Numbered from the stretch's first letter, positions 1-11,750 are shown. The stretch is 64,000 nt of DNA from Manduca sexta (GCF_014839805.1 NC_051123.1:5128727-5192726), one strand, 5' to 3'. The notes: generated from the letters alone by a model not told the origin. Made by a program: numbers and translations.

Positions 1-601
1 GACAAAAAACTCTATTTTTTAAACCATTTTACAATTTACCGACAATCACAATACTGAACCAATTTTCTACTAACACTAGCTTTTCAGAAATTTCATTTCA
101 CTAATAATATTTCGTGTGATTAGTTTGTCTTTAGTTTAGTGACAACCGATAGTGTATTCGAGCTGTAAACAGCGAGATTCTGGGTTCGAATCTCAGGTGA
201 GAAAACGTCTTTAGTGTTTCGTGATAAAAAAAAAAAACAGACGTGATGTGTAAGAGTCGAATTTCTATAGCAATAAAATGTTTGCTCTTTACCACGTTTC
301 ATATAAGCTCGATTGATAAGGAGCGGTTGTTCTAATTGCGCTTCTGCCTACCCCTAAATGGTAATAGGCGTGAATTTTAGTCCAATTTCATTGATAAAAC
401 AGGAAGCATTGCTTAAGAACAATTTTGTGATGAGGTCATGAACCAAGATAACCACTGTCGTGCACTAACTCTATTGTGTAAATTATCTGTTTGAATTCTT
501 TAAATAGGTTAGGCGGTCGGTTGTTAGTGCTATTTGTCACGTTTACGGTCTATTTTTATAACCGCTCCTGATTTATTTATTTATAATTGAATATAAACTT
601 A
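1..601. other. AT-rich stretch, no gene seen
   Basis: No coding sequence or complete repeat is recognised. A B-box-like motif, GGTTCGAATC, at about 183-192 resembles the internal promoter of a tRNA or tRNA-derived SINE, but no A box at the right spacing is convincing, so it is probably a decayed SINE head. Confidence 0.4.
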
Positions 602-920
602 GAGCGGCGATAGCCTAGTTGGTTGTGGAACGGACTGCCGAGACGAATGTCCGCAGGTTCGAAACCCAAGGGCGCACACCTCTGCAATTTTTCTAAAATT
701 ATGTGTGTATTCTCTTTGAATTATCGCTTGCTTTAACGGTGAAGGAAAAAATCGTGAGGAAACCTATATACCTGAGAAGTTCTTTATAGGAATATCGAGG
801 GTATGTGAAGTCTACCAATCCGCACTAGGCCAGCGTGGTGAACCAAGACCTAATCCCTCACAGTAGTAGAGGAGGCCCGTGTCCAACAGTGGGACAGTAA
901 ATAATACAGCGCCGATATTG
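602..920 (+). mobile_element. tRNA-derived SINE, near full length (SINE family 1)
   Basis: The 5' head has an A-box-like TAGCCTAGTTGG and, about 45 bases on, a B box GGTTCGAAACC, the layout of an RNA polymerase III promoter taken from a tRNA. The body ends in the conserved block with CCAGCGTGGTG, GTAGTAGAGGAGGCCCGTG and GTGGGACAG, then an AT-rich tail. A second near full-length copy is at 11751-12063, and truncated or internally deleted copies lie at 17302, 28872, 47742, 48463 and 52256. SINEs encode no protein and depend on a LINE for movement. Confidence 0.85.
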
Positions 921-2339
921 TAATCAATTGCTTCGCCGGTCGGGTTATTGCTAATCCACGTTGAACGCAATGCAGGGAGATATGTGAGAAGATGATGTCT
1001 TCCTTGACCCGTAGTACATCTATAATGCTCCGGAATGTGCAAATGTAGATGCCCTCGATGGACGGATAATCGATCTTATCGCTACCTTCAGATCTATAGT
1101 AAAAATTAACCAATCAGAATAGTTCGTCATGTTTTAAGATGACTTATTTTGATTAGTTTGTTCTTGGCTTCGATCTGAAGTTAGTGATTGGAATTGATTG
1201 AAATTTATTGTTGTGGTCTGCATTTTTTTTTAATAAAACGAACACGGGAAGTTGCACCGCCAATATTAGTTTTAGGGAGGTGCATCTGCACTTACGCACT
1301 ATATTATATAATATCATAAAGTTTCTTTTTTTCAAATTAAAATTTAGCGGGTTTTAGAAAATGCTTTATTATAAAAAAACCCCTGTGGTCGATAGATCCC
1401 ATCGTTGCAGATTTATTCAGTGATATTTTTTGTCTTTTATTTCTGGACGTGCACCTACTTGTACCCCCCTCCCGGAACCCATGAGCACGGCAGAAGTATC
1501 TCCGTACCGTCTACTTAAATCAAACCATAGAGCCCGCAACTGACTCTCAATCATATATCGGCCATTTTTATAACAACGAGCAATCAAATTCAGCGATTTT
1601 TAAGAACACGCTGCAATTATTTGAAATGAATATAAAAATGGTAATGTTTTTTATTTCACTTAAATTTGCATTTCTTTTAATAACAAAATTTGTAGATAAA
1701 TTTTTGTCAACGAATTCGAGAATATGACACACTTTGCCATTTAATTTAGCTCCTCACCTGGTCATAACTTACATCAGCCAACAATTAGCAAGGCATGCCG
1801 TACAAAGTACGTAATCGCGATTGCTTACCCAAACACGACGAGTAACGCGACTCGCACGAACAACTTTCGTCACGTTTGGGTAAATTTAACGTTTGAATTA
1901 ATACGTGTTGAGGAATCTTCTTAATATTTATTGGGTAAGAGATTTTGCCGGTGTTACAGTTGGTAGCGAAACACGAGGGCAAAGTAAGGTATTTCAATGG
2001 TTCGATAATTTGAATTAAGCTCTATTACTATACGGTTATAATTGATAATAGCTCGCTTTCGAGTTCTTATGGTAGTAAAATATATGGTGACAGAAATACT
2101 CCTGCTTTTCCTATTCTCTATTTCATTGTTTTGAACCCAGCAGCGTATATATATTTCTGGTACTATAGAAGTGTAATTTGGCATATATAATTTACGAATC
2201 ATGTAACCTGCTTGCTTTTAACCCCTCTTCTACGTAATGATAAGTATGTTCATCTTGATGTACGATAATCGTATTGAATAATAAAATTTTCTAGATCTCC
2301 ATTTGACGCTAGAAATGGTTAATGTATATAACAACTCAC
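921..2339. other. non-coding stretch downstream of the myosin exon
   Basis: AT-rich sequence with no supported ORF. On the minus strand it follows the splice donor of the myosin exon, so at least its upper part is expected to be intron. The stretch 1430-1560 is less AT-rich but has no coding frame I can support. Confidence 0.4.
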
Positions 2340-2612
2340 CTGGGCCTGTTTAAGCCTGTGCTCAGTACGATGCACGGCGAGCAGCGGCGTAACGCGCACC
2401 AAGAGTCTCCACCAGGGCCAGTCGCGCACGGCGAGGAACGCGCGCACGTTGCGCTGTATGCAACGCGCGGCAGTGTGCTGCGTGCGGAGCCGTTGCGCGC
2501 GCCGCCTCGCGAGCAGACCGCGCGCGCGAGCCTGCAACCGAACCAGCACGCGCGCCAGGGCAGCGTCGCGCCGCGCGTCCAGACCGCCCACCACGCCGCC
2601 GCGGAACATGAT
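2340..2612 (-). CDS. single internal exon of an unconventional myosin, class XVIII-like: converter end, IQ motif and neck
   Basis: A 91-codon open frame bounded by an acceptor (TTACAG, then ATC) at 2612 and a donor (CAG, then GTGAGT) at 2340; both junctions are phase 0. The start ATC-ATG-TTC reads I-M-F-R-G-G, matching the end of the myosin converter (family form F-F-R-A-G). Next come an IQ-type stretch rich in arginine (residues about 24-55, including A-R-C-I-Q-R-N), then V-R-D-W-P-W-W-R-L-L and V-R-V-T-P-L-L, the lever-arm to coiled-coil junction of myosin II and XVIII. The form R-A-F-L-A-V-R-D-W-P-W-W-R-L-L-V-R-V is closest to what I recall of class XVIII (Drosophila Mhcl). In family members this segment binds light chains or calmodulin and precedes the dimerising rod. 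The exon is strikingly GC-rich against AT-rich flanks. Motor exons should lie at higher coordinates but none was recognised down to the gene at 21 kb. Rod exons would lie off the window's left end. Exon structure is very likely; the class assignment is likely. Confidence 0.88.
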
Positions 2613-2951
2613 CTGTAACAATTGTAAAGGCATATTTAAATAAATGGTGTATTTGTAAAAAATGTCATAGCTATTAATATAACTACAAAAATGCATTCCT
2701 CTTTTCAGTAGTGGAAATCTCGATATAATATGATAATATCGTAAGAAATTGAAATTAAATTAAACTGAGACCTTATTCTATAATAGTGTAAACTCTTAAC
2801 ATAGCCGTGTTACGTTATCTTAATGAAATTAGCGTGAAATGGTATTCTGTGTGTAAATTTCAAAAGTAGTAAACGCAATGAAGTAGATGCGTTACATGCA
2901 TGTTCCGAACTGTCAAAATAAGGCAAAGAGAATCGCGGTCGAGAACACGTA

Positions 2952-3145
2952 TACAGGGTCATTTTGATATTATATTAATAAATGAAACCATATCCTTGTC
3001 TTCTTGAAACAAAAACTTTATAAGATATTTCAACTAAAGATGTATAATAAAAAAGTTTCGAATAAAATATGTTTTCTGGCACAATGTTAGCACTAATAAA
3101 GACGAATATGTGCTTTCATTTACGCCATGTAAAACTGACCCTGTA
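2952..3145. mobile_element. short MITE with inverted ends and TA target duplication
   Basis: The left end TACAGGGTCATTTT and the right end (read in reverse complement) TACAGGGTCAGTTTT form about 15-bp terminal inverted repeats, each flanked by TA. The interior of about 165 bp is AT-rich and non-coding. TA duplication with a TACAGGGT-type end suggests a Tc1/mariner-mobilised non-autonomous element. Only this copy is seen in the window. Confidence 0.6.
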
Positions 3146-3957
3146 TAAGAAGTGCGGCAGCGTAAATTATGGATACTTATGTTCCCAAGAATGCCAAGTC
3201 ATACACCAACCCATACAAAACAAATAGTCTTAAGAATAAATACTACATCACACAATAAAATGACACACATCAAAATAACTAGCCGTGCATAAAACTATCG
3301 GTTCGCACACGATATTCGACGGCGTGCAAGTACAGTCCACATCAGTCATAATAGTGCATTAGTACAGTCGGCCGCGTAACGAAATGAAAGTTATTACTTT
3401 TTACATAACTGCACGTGGCGGTTACTTTCAATTTTTTTTTCCATCAAAAACACGATGTGATGTGTAAGAAATGATGTAAAACGTGTTCGAAGTATGTGGT
3501 GTAGTTAGACAGTATTGTTATAATATTGTGACGTCATAGTGAAAAAGACGTATCGAGTGAAATTGTTTGTAATCATTAGAAAGACGAATCTAATAATTTA
3601 TTTTCTCCCAATAAAATTGTACATCAAAACGTAATTTTTCCTTATGATAGCTACGTTGTTTTGTAATACGACTGCCGTGGGGTCTCATCTTCAGGTCGGG
3701 GAAAATGATATCGGTTTTTCTACTCACTATCACAGTCTGGATGAATGTCCGATAAATGGTTAAAAGTTCGCCTACATATTACATAGGACTCTACATACTT
3801 GGCGAAATGTGGGTATATTGAGACCATCTGGCTATTAATTTTTTTCACGGGAAAATACACCCTATCGCTACCACCTTTGGGGGGTGAGTGGAACGCCTAT
3901 GTTGCTTTCACTGGTCTTACAGCCCGATGTCGACACTCGAGAGTAAAGAGAAAAAGG
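3146..3957. other. non-coding stretch
   Basis: No supported gene. An ORF of 72 codons at 3799-4017 runs into the tandem duplication that follows and shows no family resemblance; I treat it as chance. Confidence 0.35.
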
Positions 3958-4138
3958 CTAAATATGTCTGTTGTAGATCTTTCGTGGGTCCTACCATGTT
4001 TCGGAATAGCTTCGTAGTCTCCCAAAGGGTTAAATGGAAAATAACCTAATAAGTATATGTCTGGTGCAGATTTGTCGGGGCTTATATCGTGCGGAATAGA
4101 TTCGTAGTCTCCCAGAGGGTTAAATGGAAAATGACCGT
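3958..4138. repeat. two-copy tandem duplication, unit about 90 bp
   Basis: Two adjacent diverged copies each run from a TATGTCTG block through CGTAGTCTCCC, AGGGTTAAATGGAAAAT. The first copy ends near 4040 and the second near 4135. The copies differ at many positions, so the duplication is old or lies inside a larger diverged repeat. Confidence 0.6.
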
Positions 4139-4300
4139 CAAGGTATTCTTATTGAATTGGTGTCAAGGATTTCTCCATGATCCGTTTAAGGTGAGACTTC
4201 GATGAATTATCCCCTAACATAGATCGACCTTAATTAATTAAAACCAGTACTTACAAAACATTTAAATGAGGGATCATCGTTCATTAATTATACATGCTAC

Positions 4301-4508
4301 TAGTTTTTGCTCGCGGCTTCGCCCGCGTGGAGTTTTCCGGGATAAAAGTCCCGCTTTATATTTTCCCGGGATAGAAAGCCTATAACCTTCACAGGGTCTT
4401 AAACTATCTCCATACCCAATTTTATAAACATCCGTTCAGTAGATTTTGAGAAAATCGATCACATACAGACAGAAAAGGGGACTTTGTTTTTGTAATATGT
4501 ATAGATAT
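4301..4508 (+). repeat. interspersed repeat family F (TTCGCCCGCGTGG ... CCCGGGATA)
   Basis: Contains the hallmarks GCTTCGCCCGCGTGG, TTTTCCGGGATAAAAGTCC, GATTTTGAGAAAATCGATC and the end TAATATGTATAGATA. Other plus-strand copies start at 12384, 12893, 27716, 31532 and 59245; minus-strand copies are at 29908, 46551 and 50425. This is a common lepidopteran dispersed repeat; whether it is Helitron-, LINE- or SINE-derived cannot be decided here. Confidence 0.7.
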
Positions 4509-5104
4509 ATTATCTTCTACTTGTAAAAGGCTTTACGTCTTATATCCATTTTCAATAAACGATCTCCATCTCTTTTTTCGATCCATTTCAAAACTGGATT
4601 AATCAGAACAAAGGTTACATGCTTAGTAATGAGTTATTTTGTTTGGTTCATGCTTGGATTCGGATTGAAGATTGAGATTGGGATCGTTTATGGAAAACGA
4701 CTGTTAACCGCGCTCGCCTAGCTGGCCAGTCTTCTTTGAAATTCTTATAGGCAATTCATCCAGGTCATAAATATTAGTCTAAAGTCAACTCTAAATTGAA
4801 ACTGACACCACCATTCAGTAATCAGTACGTTCAAGTACTCAATTAACCGATGATATGTGGATGCCAGCAACACAAGCAATACCTCGCCAGTTCATTAGAA
4901 ACACATTTTAATAAGCAACAATTGTGCCGACCTCATTCTGTACACCTTCAGTAAGGACGATTCAATTTGATTTTACAATTATAATGGCGTTGAATATATC
5001 AAAATTGAATTGTATCATTTGCCCTTCACGAGTGGTAGCGAAACTGGGGCAAATACGTGGAGACATTGAAAAAGAGTTTGATCAGTCATGTCAAATCTAT
5101 TATA
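4509..5104. other. non-coding stretch
   Basis: AT-rich, with no supported gene or repeat. A 79-codon ORF starting at 4924 runs into the foldback repeat and is judged spurious. Confidence 0.35.
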
Positions 5105-5282
5105 AATTTGAAGAGTTTGTTTGTTTGAACGCGTTAATCTCAGAAGTACTAAACCGATTTTGAATAAGTAATCTATAGCATTCAGTAGTAATGTAGCTTC
5201 CTATTAGTGATTTTCATAATCGGTTTAGTAGTTCTTGTGATTAGCGCGTTCAAACAAACAAACGAAGAAACAAACTCTACAA
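5105..5282. repeat. head-to-head foldback of a family F end
   Basis: The left arm reads GAGTTTGTTTGTTTGAACGC then a CTAAACCGATT block; the right arm is its near reverse complement, from AATCGGTTTAGTAG to GCGTTCAAACAAACAAACG and AAACTC. Arms are about 55-60 bp around a spacer of roughly 60 bp. The arm sequence is the start of the dispersed repeat seen at 29908, 46551 and 50425. Confidence 0.65.
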
Positions 5283-5565
5283 CTTTATATTTATATTTGC
5301 TGATGGTAGACACTGCCGGATTTATATTTTTTATGAATGTAGGCATTTTATTTCCGCCGCCCCATATAGATAGGTTTATGTAAGTATGTAGGTTTCTAAA
5401 ATACTTAATAATTTTCCATTTGTTTCTATTATGGAAGGCACCAAAGTTACATAAACAAATGATTAATTAAATTGTGTGAGCGTCCTCTGAAATCTGCCGC
5501 GCCTAAGAGGCTGCCACCCATAGGCCGCGGTTTATACGGCCTATTTACAAGTCCAGGACTAATGT
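5283..5565. other. non-coding stretch
   Basis: Includes a GC-richer patch at about 5480-5545 (CTGCCGCGCCTAAGAGGCTG and a GGCCGCGGTTTATACGGCC palindrome-like block) just before a family A repeat. No coding frame is supported. Confidence 0.35.
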
Positions 5566-5817
5566 AGGATATATTTTATATCCGCTCCGATAGCGACCAC
5601 AGTACACATGGTGTTAAAACTCGCCATAGTGGCCCACGTAAGTGTGTCGCGTTCCGGGATCAGCCTGTGTATATCTGATTCCAACAGGCCGGCATAATTG
5701 TGTCGACTGCCGAGGGGTAATCATCTCTAGTCTGTCGACATTCTATCGGACCCGACTCCACTTACCATCAGGTGCAATGGGGTTCACTTTGCCGTGCAAT
5801 AAAAAAAATAAAAAATA
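5566..5817 (+). repeat. interspersed repeat family A (GGATATATTTTATATCC), with A-rich tail
   Basis: Begins with the palindrome GGATATATTTTATATCC, contains CAACAGGCCGGCATAATTGT and CTTACCATCAGGTGCA, and ends in an A-rich tail near 5800-5815. Copies: 32244, 49208, 56268 and a short one at 60480. The A-rich 3' end and variable truncation suggest a non-LTR retroposon. The frame containing V-P-T-G-R-H-N-C-V-D-C recurs in three copies but is probably just sequence identity. Confidence 0.75.
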
Positions 5818-6194
5818 TCATTATATATCCGGGATTCAAAATGGCCGCGATTTAGCGTCCGCCAATGTCCCAGAGAAAGCTTTAATCATTGTTACTAGGC
5901 GTATCAAGCATTGCTCTATCAATAAACAAATCAATAGCGTATTTTATTGGCGCCATAACTATCGCTGAGTTATTGCGTCTGTCGTTTGACCTCATCGTCA
6001 TTTTTCAATTGGCACACGATGACCCTCCATCATACATTTCGGAATATTACGCGACGAAAGTATGTAGGTCGTGACTAGGTGTACCATTTTAGATTGACGA
6101 TTTGGGACATAATCATATGATGACATTTTGGTGAAGAAATTTTTCCCGCTCAATTTTATATCGAATGTTAGTATAAGAATATTTTCGATAATTT
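5818..6194. other. non-coding stretch
   Basis: No supported gene; short open frames here extend out of the preceding repeat. Confidence 0.3.
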
Positions 6195-6365
6195 TTTTGT
6201 TAATGTATTTGCTAGGAAATATAAAATTTTCCGGAATCCGGAATTTCCGTTTTTTTTTAGAAACAATATCTGGCTGCTTCTATTTTCGTTTTATTTGGTA
6301 TTGTATTTGCTACGAAACTTATATTTTCCGGAATCCGGAATTTTCCATTTTTTTTTCAAAACATA
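6195..6365. repeat. two-copy direct repeat, period 100 bp, carrying TTCCGGAATCCGGAA
   Basis: Copies at about 6200-6262 and 6300-6362 share TGTATTTGCTA, then TTTTCCGGAATCCGGAATTT and a run of T. The core TTCCGGAATCCGGAA is a perfect dyad around a central T. Units are separated by about 40 bp of unrelated sequence. Confidence 0.7.
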
Positions 6366-6832
6366 ATGGCTTCGGAAACTAGGACAAATCCGAACGAATG
6401 GTGTTTCCAGTCACTCACAAGCGAACTAATACGGTCAACGATACGTTTACAATAAACGGCCGGACAATAGTTTGCCAATTGTATTAGTATGTTAACATCG
6501 CTTCGCTTTATTGTGTCCTAGTTGCGAGCGCCATATTTCAATAGCGTCTCATTGGACTGTTTATTGAGATGTATATTTGATTTGTAAAGGATTTTTTGTT
6601 CAATTAAATTGTTAAATTTAAACGAATCCCGGAATAGTTATTCAAACATCTATTCATAAAGTTTTTATAATTTTTCCGGTCTGGTTGTTTGTGTATACAA
6701 AACCAAAACCAAACCGGGAAATATTTTTTAAAATTCGATTTATTTAGAGCGGCGACCGAGTAATTAAATTCAGAGTAACATCAATCTTCATTAATTGGTT
6801 TAATATTTATGTATGTTTTAATTACCCTACGT
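6366..6832. other. non-coding stretch
   Basis: AT-rich with no supported gene or repeat copy. Confidence 0.3.
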
Positions 6833-6990
6833 TTGTTAACCTGGCAAGGGTCGGTTTATACAAACACACCGACTACTGGGTGAGCGTTTTAGGCGCTCGC
6901 AACCCTTGAAAATTAAGCGACCATGCTGAGGACAACTCACTTACGAACCTCGGCTCAGAACGTCACTGGGAGAACATGAGAAATCAACGA
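6833..6990 (+). repeat. interspersed repeat family D (TTAGGCGCTCGCAACCCTT)
   Basis: Shares CTGGCAAGGGTCGG, TACAAACACACCG, GGGTGAGCG, TTAGGCGCTCGCAACCCTT and a CTGAGGACAAC block with copies at 44838-44930 (plus) and 52085-52515 (minus, split by a SINE). The nature of the element is not determined. Confidence 0.65.
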
Positions 6991-9900
6991 TTATGAGAGA
7001 TATCTGTTGGGAATTTTTTGAACTCAAGAGTCAGTTGAGTTATTGACTTCCTATAGCGATAAGACTGAATTCTCGGTCCGTCGATCGCTATTATAATCAT
7101 AATATCGCAAACAGACGTACAGTTAGGCGCATCTGCAGTTATCTGGGCACTTGCAATTGGAGCGTGCTGTTTGTATAAAGGTGGTCACCCACAGAGCTTT
7201 CAAGAAAATGTTTATAGATTCGAAATTTAAAAAACAATAGAATTTTATAGGTTTTAAATCCACGAATTGCTATGTATATACATAGACATGTGGGGTTCTG
7301 TCCATAAAAAAATCAATTTTTTAATAAGTTCAATGATTCATTTTATTTTTAATTTGTCCCGTTGAATTCGTGTTATTTGTAAGAGTAACACTGAAATAAA
7401 AGTCATTTACAAGCTGATTAGTGGCGTTTCTTTATAGGAGGATGATTATAATAATTATAAGATAAAGCTAATTAAATTTACAGATAAATAAATTACATTT
7501 AAATGAATGAAAACGACTAATACTTGACGTAGAATACAATGTAACAGTGTAGACTACTGGTATAATAATTTAATGTATTCTAGATTGTAAATATGAGTGG
7601 TACCGGTGTGCGCGCACCTTTATATGATCTTAAACGGGTCCGTTGGTTTATTTATCATTATAGTTTAACAAAAGTCATGTAGGCATATTTCGTAAAATAT
7701 TAACTATACTAAATGGCACTGATGAATTAATTTTATTCCGATTTCATAAGGTTCAATATGAATTGTTCACGTAATGAGTTTAGAATTCTTTACAACAGCA
7801 GGGCTGATATGTATGTATACCGGTGAAAAATACATTTGGAGTTAAAGTACACATTTAAGAGCAGTTAAAACAATCACATATTTTACATGTCAGTGGAAAA
7901 GCAGTTTGTGATTTCGCATTGTCTGAACTAGCTTCAAATTAAAAACCTTTCATCAATACACTACACTACATACACTACTAATATGTGGAATTATAAACGT
8001 TGTCATAAATTCTAGTTTTTAGAATATTAAATAATTAGCGTCACATTGATGACATAAACATGTAACGACCATCCACAAAATTCGTAAATAAGCGAACTTT
8101 ACGACGTGCAAACTATTTATTTAAAGAAATTATTCGTATATAATAACCCAAGCCATTGTAACATTTAACACAAATTAAATAAAGCAGTAATTAATTTTAC
8201 GCAACGACACTTTCTTATAAGCTTAATTACCCCCGCTACCCCCTCCTTCCTTCCTTTTCTCCTTTTCTAGTGGCAATTATGAAAACCATTACATTGAATG
8301 TTCGCTGAATTGCAAAACGCAATACGTTTACGCAAATTAGCAATAGTTAAACGTCTATGAGTTGTCGGTTTGTTTGCGAGCGGTTTCCTACACGCGCCCT
8401 ATTATGTGAAGCGCTTTCATGCAGGAAACGCCGCGGGCAAAGTGAATACCTCGTGATTATCGTAGAAAGTGGACACCGAGCACTTTGGTATTCCGCGTCG
8501 CGCGAATATTATGGTATTATGAATATCGAAGCGATTTACTCTAACAATTGTTTAGAAAATCTGCATGTTATTATCATAATTATACGCGAAAGCCATGTTG
8601 GTAGCTTTCTATATATTAAACCATTGAACTGATATTAATAATCGATATGAAGGTAACTGATAAAAAGTATTCAACACCGCAGAAAATCCCAAGTTTTCTT
8701 GACACAAAACTAAATTATCACGAAGGCGAAATAGGTGAAATAGACGTTTGTTTCATCAGTTTTATGACCCAATATATTCAAGGGTATATCATTATCCGGA
8801 CGAGGAGTGGCCCAAGTCAGGAAATGCATTCTTTGGGTTAACATCAATCATCACGTCCTGCCCTTACACCCTTCATTGCAACTCCTATAAGCCAGTATCG
8901 GCAGTGGCGGTTTACGTGTCTGATAGCTAATTTTGAGAAGCCTGGGTGCTTACTCATAGCTAAAATTGGAACTAATAACAAATTTACATTCTCATACTCA
9001 ATTCAGGAGTCCAGTCAAAATTATAAGAGGCTGACTGTTATCATAATAGTCGTCTTGCCGTTCGGTAAATAAGATCGTTATGCATGCGTCTAACAAGTAA
9101 ACGTTAACTATCGCGTTTAAGTTAAGCAATATTTTGTTTAAATATTTAATGTTTATTACTATGCTATTATAAGAGTTTTGAACTTCAAATTATAAGTTAT
9201 TATTTGATCATTGTTAAGAATACTTAAGTCAGATGATTCAGTATTAATGGAAGAAGCATCAGTCATGAGGAAATCACTGTTGAATAATTAATTTATGTCT
9301 AGATTAAAAATATCGAAATCCGCCAAAGATCAACAAATTTTCAAAAGTTTTCGCGTTGAATCCACTCCTTATTAATAAGACAGTCAGGTTTAGAAGGCGA
9401 CGTAAAACCCAACTTCAAGCCGTCATCAATCAGTTCATCAGTTCAACATGGGCCGTCGATGTAATTAAAATAATCACCGGTCGTTACGAGAATATCAACA
9501 CGTTCTTAAATTCCTTGAAACAATGGTCGGCAGAAGCAAAAAACCTCACAAAACATAGCGGCGTAAAACACACGACTATTATGAAAACATTCAAAACAGC
9601 GACGATTCGTTTTTGTCCCATTGTTCTTTGGGATAAAGTTTGAAATTGTGTGAGAAAAAAAATAAAAACAAAAAATACGATTAAATGAAAAAATAGCTGG
9701 TTACGAGTTGATTATCTCGATTGAGTCGGTTTTTCAAGTTATTTTTTTTCCTGTTCTTTTAATAACTATAAACTAATTTTAATATTATAAGATAGAATCG
9801 GGTCTGTTACTTCGAACGGTGAAGGCAGACAATGAAGGCAGATGTACACCCATCAGTTATAGTATTTTAGGCAAAAACAATTTAATTAAAAGAAACCCAC

Positions 9901-10915
9901 AAAAATAATTTGAACAGCATACGTTCGATTTTCAAATTTATATATTATGTCAGTTATGTTTAATGATACTGGTAAGGTGCCCCAGTAAAACGGCGTGCTA
10001 ACCATAAAGTTAAGAAGCTATTTATTAGAAATTTATAAAACATAGAAAAAATAAATTAAACATTATACATATGTCTATAATACTTTACCTGAATTTTAGT
10101 AGTTATTTTTTTATTTATAAATTACATGTTTTATCATTAATTTTACAATAAAATACCACTAAAATTGTTGTCAGAGCATCTCCTCCTAAAATACAAATTA
10201 TTTAAATGTACAACCAACACTATAAAATACACAATTTAATAAGCAATATTTTGATACTTACATTTTTTCAAAAAGACCAGAATTTATTTTTTAAATCTGC
10301 ATATTCCCGCTGTATGTCGTATGCCGACAAAAATACAGATTGAGAACCACCTCCTTTTTTAAGTCGGTTGACGATATATGGAACTAATGCTCAAGCCCAT
10401 TGTTTCGGGGGAGAGTATAGCCTAAAATATTAGATTGGAGTTACTGTTTATTCAAGATCCTATCTATAGAAACATTGCCTACGTAGCGATGGACTTTGAA
10501 GATTTTTGCCCCAAACGTGGGTTTTGATCTAATGATCCAAACGCAATAAATACAATTATTTCGTAACTTTTATCCGATTAGATCATTCGCCATATAGATG
10601 ATCGACCTCGATTAATTAGTTAGCAATAGTCATCATAAACAAGAAATTAATGACATTATGTGGGCTACTTTAAGGTTCTATAAAATCAAATCAATAGATC
10701 GCTAACAAGTTTTTAAATTCCGTTTAACTGATAAATCAATTAACGCCTATTCTAGTCAAATGAATTTTAAATTTCGAACGCTAGGGTTTGAATAATTTGA
10801 TGAATTTTAAATATATTTTTGCAGTTTAAATTTCGAATGCTAGACTTTGTTGACTTTGATTAAATCATAAAATATATTTTCATTCAATTAATATAGGATA
10901 TCAACACGGGAACCC
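6991..10915. other. long non-coding stretch
   Basis: Nearly 4 kb of AT-rich DNA with no supported exon. I looked for GC-rich, splice-bounded minus-strand segments like the myosin exon and found none. Notable pieces are a pyrimidine-rich tract at about 8228-8270 and a moderately GC-rich patch at 8357-8500. Isolated ORFs at 8357-8632 and 9356-9643 show no family resemblance or splice context. Confidence 0.4.
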
Positions 10916-10919
10916 TTAA

Positions 10920-11277
10920 GGCGATACCTCAAGGTCCATTTTCATAGATTTTGTTTTGGCTTTAATCTGGGTAACTAAACAAGTATTGGCAAGTAAAGAA
11001 TTTAAATTCACGTCTAGTTAGTGATTAGTTCTCGCAGTTGAAAGAAAAATGTAAAAATAATTAATAATCATGGATATTTCTGCCTTTAAAATTTCGTCAT
11101 ATTAAATTTTAAAGGCCGAAATATCCATGATTATTAATTATTTTTACGTTTTTCTTCAACTGCGAGAACTAATCACTAACTAGACGTGAATTTAAATTCT
11201 TTACTTGCCAATACTTGTTTAGTTACCCAGATTAAAGCCGAAACAAAATGTATGAAAATGGACCTTGAGCTACCACC
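10920..11277. mobile_element. TTAA-flanked foldback element, full length (358 bp)
   Basis: An almost perfect inverted repeat centred near 11099. The left arm opens GGCGATACCTCAAGGTCCAT and the right arm, read backwards, GGTGGTAGCTCAAGGTCCAT; the arms then match to the centre around a loop of about 9 bp (CGTCATATT). TTAA lies on both sides (10916-10919 and 11278-11281), as expected for a TTAA-specific target duplication of the piggyBac type. There is no ORF. A second, internally deleted copy is at 57954-58230. Confidence 0.8.
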
Positions 11278-11281
11278 TTAA

Positions 11282-11750
11282 GAGAATTGTTACTTTTTGT
11301 CAAAATAAATATCCGAAACAAACGAATCGGAGCAAAACCGAGGGCACTAGCTAACTATACAATGACACAATTATACAAGAGACAGATTTCCCATTCCACG
11401 GAACGGTGCGTAGGCACGTACTTGTTTAATTGACGTGATGTTCAGAGAACATTAACATTTGCAGATAACATTCTTACACTGTGACATCAAATATGTGAAA
11501 CAGTTTTTTAGTATTTATTCAATTACATACATAAAATTTTTACGCAAATAATGTTTTCATGTAACAAAAAAACTATATTATCGTTTTTTTGATAATACGA
11601 ATGCTTTGTGAAAAATTACCGCATCACGTGAAAAAATGAAGGATAAACTCAGTTATTTTAGTAACGAAGATTTTCAATATTAACTAGTAAAATTTGAAGC
11701 ACTTCAGGGACACTTTAATTTATAATAATCCAACAGAAAACATAGTAAAA
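11282..11750. other. non-coding stretch
   Basis: AT-rich, with no supported feature. Confidence 0.3.

Noticed and set aside
2322..2643. Plus-strand ORFs opposite the myosin exon
   Set aside because: They are open only because the exon is GC-rich; the minus frame has splice sites and clear myosin motifs.
8357..8632. GC-richer patch with a 91-codon ORF as a host exon
   Set aside because: No splice boundaries or coding bias, and no family resemblance.
9356..9643. 95-codon plus-strand ORF
   Set aside because: No resemblance to any family, isolated in AT-rich DNA; composition allows it by chance.
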